From assembly GCA_029215795.1 (NCBI GenBank), contig JARDYH010000002.1, positions 45,492,001-45,556,000 of the forward strand: 64,000 bases of DNA, given 5' to 3'. The stretch's first letter is position 1. The number at the start of each line of letters is the position of its first letter. Origin of the DNA: Anniella stebbinsi (Eukaryota; Chordata; Lepidosauria; Squamata; Anniellidae). This document shows positions 57,712 through 64,000 of this stretch, one piece after another. The notes beneath the pieces were generated by a model. The model saw nothing but the letters and a program-made list of their open reading frames with translations. It did no database searches and was not told where the DNA came from. A program made the translations under genes and the position numbers.

Positions 57712-58755
57712 TGGGCCCAAGCCAGCAGCTTCCCTACACCCTAGTATTCAATAAATACATAATGAAGTTGCCTGATATCTACTAGAGAGATACCTACCTA
57801 CTACATTGAAGGTCAGCTGCAAGAAAGCTGAAAGTGCCCTAAAATTTCACCCACCCCCACACACAGAGACTGTGACTTTCTTGCAGAATAGCCAGCTTGT
57901 AGTATCAATTGCTCAGATTCAGATAAGGAAAGCCTTGATTATTTATCAAACATCGCCACCAGGTGGCTTAACAATGGAAAAAGTCTTACTGGTAGCAGGA
58001 AGTGAAAATTCCTTTTGGCATTTGAAAAAGCCATTCAGCACAGTTTGCCATAAAGCTATTAAGTAAATACGTGGTTTAGAAGAGAAGATTAGCCTACATC
58101 AAAACAATTTTATCTAGCTCTTCCAAAGCTTGAACTGAGACAATTAACTTTTCTTCCTCGATATGTATATTCATTATTCAGTCACAGGATAAATTAATAT
58201 ACACACACGTCAAATCAAGAGGACTAGGGAGAAAGCTATGACTAAAAATAAGTATTTCAGGATGTCATGTGGACAACATATAACCAGGGGCATAGAATTG
58301 TATACTTTAAAAATAGTTTACATTCAAAATACCAAAATAGTGTTTGGCAGCCATCCCTAGAGCCCATACAGTTAACCAACTGCCCTGGAGTGAGCTATCC
58401 CACCCCAGGGTCACTTGATTATCTGTATTATTCTGCCAAATAGTAAGAAGGATTTTACCACACCTCTGATGGAGGTCTGTGCTGAAATATGCAGCAGAAT
58501 GTGTGGGGAAATAGTTGTTTTTACAGGCTCATAGTCATAAAATAAGGGGCAACACGTTACATCTTGTTTGGTGGCAGATAGGGTCAATCTTAAAGTAGCA
58601 TGGCCTGCCATAATTTAAATAGTTTACTATCACTGGAATAAACTACAACATTAGGGGGCAGAATATATTCTACATGCTTTATTATAGTTGCAGATTTTGC
58701 AGAATTTTGACATTATTTTAATTACTTATGGGAACAAGGGAGAAGAAGAATAAAT
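57712..58755. other. Unassigned sequence
   Basis: No gene or repeat recognised. Confidence 0.35.
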
Positions 58756-58756
58756 C

Positions 58757-58795
<39 letters not shown>
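58757..58795. repeat. (AGAT)/(AGAC)n microsatellite
   Basis: Two AGAT units followed by about eight AGAC units. Confidence 0.92.
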
Positions 58796-58823
58796 TGCAC
58801 ATGCACACGCACATACATTAATG

Positions 58824-59142
58824 TAGGCTGACCAGATAAAATCCAGGTCAGGGCTCATGTAACTTTAACAGTTGTAGAGAAAAGGGAATTTCAGCCAGTG
58901 TCATTTGTATGCAATTAGTTCCTAGTGATATTCCCTCTTCATCACAACAGTTAAAGGTGCAGGCACTATACTAGAGTGACCATATACAAAAGAAGGCAGG
59001 GCCTCTGCAACTTTAACTGTTGTGATGAAGAGGGAATTTCACCAAGAACTAATTGCATACAAATGACACTGGCTGAAATTCCCTTTTCTCTACAACTGTT
59101 AAAGTTACAGGAGCCCTGACCGGATTTTATCTGGTCAGCCTA
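58824..59142. mobile_element. hAT MITE family M2, 319 bp, perfect 8-bp duplication
   Basis: Ends TAGGCTGACCAGATAAAATC and GATTTTATCTGGTCAGCCTA. CATTAATG is duplicated at 58816-58823 and 59143-59150. It lies only 1.1 kb from the previous copy, in the same arrangement. Confidence 0.94.
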
Positions 59143-59150
59143 CATTAATG

Positions 59151-60608
59151 TCATTCCGCTTCTGGGGAATGCTTTTGCACAAGTAGCACTATTGGCATCA
59201 CATTGGATGTCCGTGACATTAGTGCAGTGTAAGTTGTATTAGCAGAATGACATTGATGGATACTGCCTTTTAGGGGTGGACAAACTCCCCCGTGTGCACC
59301 TCAGCAGGTGCTTGCCCCTAGCCACAGCTGCTGCCCCCCCTCCGCTTGCCAGGCTGCACAAGCCTCTTCTGAGGCTTGGCTTGACCTGGCGAGTGCTCGG
59401 AAGCTGCCCGCCCCTTCGTTTGCATCTTTACCCTTGCATGAAAGGGCATTTAGCCTTGCACCTTTGGCCTTGCATAAATGCTCCATTTACCCTTGTGTAA
59501 ATGGGGCCTTTACAACCATCACTGATGCAGCGGGGGGAAGTACGCAATTTACAGAGGCTCTAGAAATTGCATAATTCCCCTGTTGCATCAAAGGTGGCTA
59601 CGATTGATGCAGAGGGTAGGTGCGCAATTTCGGCATGAAGGGGCAGGCTGCTGTCAAGCATTCTACAGGCCTCGTGGGCATTCAAGCAGGGTCTGCGCTT
59701 ATACTAGGAGTGCCAGATTGGGTCCAAGGGGTGGATGCAGAGGGGTCCACTGGATTCCCGGACTCAGTTCGGGAGCTCAAAACAACCCTTTTGGCTTCCA
59801 CCATCTTCAGCTGGGATCCTCTGTTGGAAACCCAAACTGTATTACTGAGGAAGGCAGAAGCAAAACCATTTTAACTAAATAGTGTTATCTCTGTTTAGTC
59901 ATTCACTTACATACATAACTAATAATTTAGTATTTGACAATATCTTTCTAGAATCCAGAGTTGGTATGTCTGTAGTGCTGTTTAGTTGATTTTAAGATAG
60001 ATACACAAACACACACACACACAACTAGGCTTCAGAGCTATTGTGAAGGATGTCTACCTGGGCCATCATCTGATCTAGCAAGGCAGTTCTTATGGTCTTA
60101 GAGCCTACCACAGAGTGAGATGCATTTAATCACATCCATCTCTCATTTCTGAGATATAGTTCATCTTGGTCATTTTCTTTCTCTGACTACATCAGAAAAC
60201 GGAAATTGATGTACAGAAGTCTCATGTTTCTTCAGTTACTGTGTTCTGAAAGCATCTGATGGAGTGAAATATGTTTAACCACATCCCTCACACAGAACAT
60301 CTTGGTCATTCCCTTCCTCTGATTTCATCAAAAAACAGAAATCGGGGTATGAGTGCCTCACTCTTTGGTCTGTGATTGTGCAGTGAGCCAGACAGTTCTT
60401 AGAATGGCAACATCAATGTATTTCAAAAGAAATGAAGAAATGACCAGGATGGCAGCAGGAGCTGGTAAAGCATTTCATTAATAGAAATAGGACCAGCTGG
60501 CAGCTGCTGTGGTAGTGGTGGTGGGAATCAAAGAGGGAGTGAATTTCTGAGTTTAAGCCTGCAACTGCAAAAAAAGAAATTAAATTTATATTGAGAGAGG
60601 TGAATATA
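59151..60608. other. Unassigned sequence
   Basis: A GC-richer part at 59270-59860 contains repeated CTTTACCCTTG, CCTTGCAT and TTGCATAAATGC blocks, but no recognised family. Open frames there overlap on both strands. Two blocks with ACATC, CTTGGTCATT and CTCTGA near 60135-60200 and 60280-60345 look like an old local duplication. Confidence 0.35.
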
Positions 60609-60609
60609 T

Positions 60610-61046
60610 TGACCTGGTTCATACAACACAGCAACCCAGAATACGGGTTGAGCATGCATTGTCATTGAAACATCCATTTTCATTGAATCATGGGTCGTTG
60701 TTTGTGTGAAGCCAGCTGTGCTAACAAATCATTTTTTATTAACCTTGAACAGCCCACAGTTCATAACCCAACAACCATTGGTTCACTTCATAAGTTGTTC
60801 ATGGTTAACAAACCAAGGCTTGTTAGCATGGCTGGGATCACACAACACAAGAACCCATGATTCAAGAACAACCTATGGTTCAGTCAATGACAATCCATAG
60901 TCCCTATTCAGAAGACACCCTAAACCATGGTGGTTAAGCTTTTTGCTTAACCAAAAAGCCTTAACCACTGTGGTTTAAGGTGTCTTCTGAACAGGGCCAT
61001 ACTCAATCCGTACTCTGGCTCATCATGTTGTGTGAACCCAAACACA
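60610..61046. mobile_element. Palindromic element with GGTTCATACAACACA ends, host of a MITE
   Basis: Left CTGGTTCATACAACACAGCA and GAATACGGGTTGAG mirror CTCAATCCGTACTCTGG and CATGTTGTGTGAACCC at the right. The interior repeats AACAACC, TTGTTAGC and CATGGTT words in both directions. A family M3 element sits inside at 60900-60998. Confidence 0.68.
60900..60998. mobile_element. Harbinger-like MITE family M3, 99 bp, 3-bp duplication
   Basis: Left GTCCCTATTCAGAAGACACC mirrors GGTGTCTTCTGAACAGGGCC. ATA lies on both sides (60897-60899 and 60999-61001). Almost entirely a hairpin. Confidence 0.75.
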
Positions 61047-61660
61047 AATATTAGATTTGTTTTGTAGGAGATCTCAGTAGGCTCAGGGCCAAACTAGACA
61101 TGACGTTAAATGCATCTTTGCATCTAAGTCAAGGTTTGTTTTGTTTTTAAATGCATATAATCATCAGTTAGAGGGCTGATAACTAGTGGGATAGCATCAG
61201 GTGAAGAAGGGGGATTTAATTCTTTCTTCCTCTGCTGCAGTTTGAGGAAAATCTCTATTCTGAAAAGGAAAATTCTTTCTCATGTGTATTTGCCCTCTAC
61301 ATATGGAGGGAGACTTTCTGAAAGAGAAGGGAGTCTCCACACAATTAGGAACCCATAGTTAGGTGAAAAATCAGCATTTTGAATTGTGAAGAGAGACATA
61401 TGGGAAGTCCATGAGGATCTTTTAAGTACCAGGAAAATATGTTCACTTCTGTTAACCATCTGGCTGCTGTATTCTGGACCAGATGAAGTTTCTAAATACT
61501 TTTCAGAGGCAGCCCCATGTATAACACATTGCAGTAATCAAGCCTGGATGTTACCAAAGCATAAACAACTGTGGAACAATTGCGGGGAAATAACTCTCCT
61601 ATAAAATAGTTAAACAAAAAGCCATAAAGCTAATAAAAGAAACTGGTGGAAAGTAATCTT
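61047..61660. other. Unassigned sequence
   Basis: No gene recognised. The part at 61440-61560 (ACCATCTGGCTGCTGTATTC, ACATTGCAGTAATCAAGCCT) looks like a LINE 3' region, but no family is assigned. Confidence 0.35.
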
Positions 61661-61663
61661 AAC

Positions 61664-62430
61664 TAGGGATGTGCACTGACCCCCCGGATCGGATCGGATA
61701 GCGGATCGGAATCGGACCTGGGGGGTCGGATCGGATCGGATCGGATCGGATCGTGTGTCGGATCGGATCGGATCCGATTCCGATCCGCGGATCGGATTTT
61801 CCGATCCGGATCGGACGCCATTTTGAATGCTTTTTCCTATAGCAAATTATTGTTTTACAAAAACGCCTATAACTTTTTCATTTTTAACGACAGAAGGATG
61901 AAACTTGGGCACATTGTACACTGGTTAGGGATAGGTATCTGTGAGAAATTTCAGAAAGATTGGTGCATGCAGTTTGTGGCAATTAATTTTTTAATAAATA
62001 ACATGGAATGCCTATAACTCGGTCATTTTTAAAGTTACACACATGAAACTTTGCCACATTGTAGGTGGAACCTTGGGACCCACGTGTGTGAAATCCCAGA
62101 ACCGTGGGTGCTTGCCTGGTGTGGCAATGAATTTTTGAAAAATGGGTAGTAGTGGGGTAAATGCAGTTATGCCTCCCATGTTTTTATTTTTAAAGATACA
62201 AACAGGACACTTCGGCACATTACAGGGAACACTTCCCTTGATATGTGTGTAAAATTTCAGACAGCTAGCTCCAGGCATGTGTTGGCAATGAATTGTTGAA
62301 AATTGGGTAGCAGTGGGGTAAAATACAGTTTTGCCTCCCATTTTTTTATTTTCAAAGATACAAACGGGAAACTTTGGCACATTGCAGGGAACACTTCACT
62401 TCAAATGTGTGTGAAATTTCCGGAAGCTAG
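61664..62430. mobile_element. hAT-like element, left end and interior; right end not found
   Basis: Starts TAGGGATGTGCACTGACC with dense GGATCGG repeats to about 61815, then the same interior as the arm at 20263-20720. After CCATTTTGAATGCTTTTTCC come four degenerate modules starting at about 61866, 62011, 62172 and 62333 (spacing 145, 161 and 161). The expected mirrored half and right terminus are absent; the sequence passes instead into the 147-bp array. Confidence 0.78.
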
Positions 62431-63046
62431 GTGCAACATTTTAGTGGGAAACGAACGTTTATTCATGGCATTTCACATGGGATTTATGGGTTGGTTTTAA
62501 GAGCTACAAACCTCTAACTCGCTCACATGGCACAGGACCTATGCCCGCTCAAACGCTGGAAATTTAACAAACTTTGGTGCAATGCTTTAGTGGGAAAACA
62601 AAGGTTTATGCATGGCATTTCACATGGGATTTATGGGTTGGTTTTAAGAGCTACAAACCTCTAACTCGCTCACATGGCACAGGACCTATGCCCGCTCAAA
62701 CGCTGGAAATTTAACAAACTTTGGTGCAATGCTTTAGTGGGAAAACAAAGGTTTATGCATGGCATTTCACATGGGATTTATGGGTTGGTTTTAAGAGCTA
62801 CAAAACTCTAACTCGCTCACATGGCACAGGACCTATGCCCGCTCAAACGCTGGAAATTTAACAAACTTTGGTGCAATGCTTTAGTGGGAAAACAAAGGTT
62901 TATGCATGGCATTTCACATGGGATTTATGGGTTGGTTTTAAGAGCTACAAACCTCTAACTCGCTCACATGGCACAGGACCTATGCCCGCTCAAACGCTGG
63001 AAATTTAACAAACTTTGGTGCAATGCTTTAGTGGGAAAACAAAGGT
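62428..63046. repeat. Tandem array, period exactly 147 bp, about 4.2 copies
   Basis: GGCATTTCACATGGG recurs at 62467, 62614, 62761 and 62908, exactly 147 bp apart each time. The later units are nearly identical; the first is diverged (GAACGTTTATTC instead of AAAGGTTTATGC). Module phase and words such as GCTACAAAC, AAATTT and TTTGGTGCAA resemble the degenerate modules immediately to the left, so the array probably arose from them. No open frame runs through it. Confidence 0.92.
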
Positions 63047-63427
63047 TAAACTTTATTATTTTAAACCTTCAGGAAGGGGACATTGCCTGCCTGGTGTGGA
63101 TTGGTAATGAGGGAAGAAAGTTTCACTTATTCATTTGTAAAATGTAAAGTGATTGTAAATTGCTTTAGGGACCCATACATTTACATGACAAGACAGGTGT
63201 TGGTTGCAGGAATGCTACCAAATGCACTAGTAGCTAATCCCAGGTAATAGCTATTCAGATCCTAGCTAATAGCTATTATTCAGATCCTAGCCTGGGAAGG
63301 GATCTTGCAGGATAAGTGATTGTTCTTTTCTTGTGTACTATGTAATTCTAAACCAGAAGGCTGCTTTGATGTAGAGCCAATCCACATGGTCTCTTGCAGC
63401 ACCTAGTATTATTTATTTCTCCTTCCA
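63047..63427. other. Unassigned spacer between two arrays
   Basis: Contains a short direct duplication (TAGCTATTCAGATCCTAGC and TAGCTATTATTCAGATCCTA near 63246-63292). No gene recognised. Confidence 0.4.
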
Positions 63428-64000
63428 CAGCAGAATCTGGAAGGCGGGCAGGCAGGCTGGCATTTAATGGGCAAAGTCCAACAGCGGCATTGGGGACTGG
63501 GTGACATTCTCCTTGAGGGCGAATGCCAAGTCCCATGGCTTGTGCGAGGAGGGCGGCTTGCTCTCTTTGCAGGAAGGATCTGGGAGGCGGCAGGCGGCAT
63601 CAGCAGCGGGCGGGCAGGCTGGCATTTAATGGGCAAAGTCCAACAGCGGCTTTGGGGACTGGGTGACATTCTCCTTGAGGGCGAATGCCAAGTCCCATGG
63701 CTTGTGCGAGGAGGGCGGCTTGCTCTCTTTGCAGGAAGGATCTGGAAGGCGGCAGGCGGCATCAGCAGCGGGCGGGCAGGCTGGCATTTAATGGGCAAAG
63801 TCCAACAGCGGCTTTGGGGACTGGGTGACATTCTCCTTGAGGGCGAATGCCAAGTCCCATGGCTTGTGCGAGGAGGGCGGCTTGCTCTCTTTGCAGGAAG
63901 GATCTGGAAGGCGGCAGGCGGCATCAGCAGCGGGCGGGCAGGCTGGCATTTAATGGGCAAAGTCCAACAGCGGCTTTGGGGACTGGGTGACATTCTCCTT
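63428..64000. repeat. Tandem array, period exactly 162 bp, at least 3.5 copies, leaves the window
   Basis: CATTTAATGGGCAAAG recurs at 63461, 63623, 63785 and 63947, each 162 bp apart. Units are nearly identical (a C/T-type change at AGCGGCATT versus AGCGGCTTT, and GGGAGG versus GGAAGG). The first unit is shortened at its left edge. GC-rich, unlike the 147-bp array. Because 162 is a multiple of 3, a minus-strand frame (63409-63993) stays open through all units with a 54-residue repeat; coding is not supported by that alone. The right end is outside the window. Confidence 0.94.

Noticed and set aside
62428..63046. CRISPR array
   Set aside because: 147-bp units are contiguous with no unique spacers, in a vertebrate genome context.
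63409..63993. 194-codon minus frame as a real repeat protein
   Set aside because: The unit length is a multiple of three, so openness is inherited from one 54-codon unit; no start context, splice or homology evidence. Kept only as a finding.
1..64000. Endogenous retrovirus or integrated virus
   Set aside because: No gag, protease, envelope or LTR pair was seen; the only reverse-transcriptase sequence belongs to L2/CR1 LINEs.

Overview
The window reads as a repeat-rich, gene-poor stretch of a squamate reptile (lizard-type) nuclear genome. No bacterial, viral or organellar gene layout is visible. The call rests on the repeat content: 3' ends of CR1-clade LINEs, one group with the classic ATTCTATG tail and a more abundant one with a TTCTTATG tail; L2-clade LINE fragments; a tRNA-derived SINE; many palindromic non-autonomous DNA transposons; and frequent microsatellites. 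The species cannot be named from this sequence, and no complete host gene was found.

Layout. 0-12 kb holds a degenerate 42-bp tandem repeat, a CR1 end, a SINE, and first copies of several dispersed repeats whose second copies lie elsewhere in the window. 12.3-13.9 kb holds a 1323-bp GC-rich hAT-like element with three 240-bp hairpin units, inserted into a palindromic MITE. 14-19 kb holds a SINE, an L2 3' end, two CR1 ends, an AT-rich hAT-like element and one possible minus-strand exon. 20-21.7 kb holds a large palindromic element inside a LINE 3' end. 24-27 kb holds a CR1 end, and an L2 reverse-transcriptase fragment split by a 320-bp MITE with an 8-bp target duplication. 30.6-32.4 kb holds a second possible exon and a 1286-bp hAT-like element with a perfect 8-bp duplication. 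36-50 kb holds more CR1, LINE tails and MITEs, including a three-layer nest at 45.2-46.2 kb. 50-61 kb is dominated by small palindromic elements, two further copies of the 320-bp MITE, and a SINE split by a 128-bp MITE. 61.6-64 kb holds another hAT-like element whose interior runs into a 147-bp tandem array, followed by a separate 162-bp tandem array that leaves the window.

The most interesting theme is a group of elements sharing hAT-type termini (TAGGG.TGTGCAC) and, where both ends are preserved, 8-bp target duplications. They have unrelated, self-complementary interiors and short GATC- or ATCG-type subterminal repeats. Two of them are built from degenerate modules of about 150 bp, and in the copy at 61.7 kb these appear to grade into a homogeneous 147-bp satellite. 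Nested insertions with recognisable empty sites give a relative order of events. Everything here was read by eye; copy number, divergence and family names need a repeat-library search.
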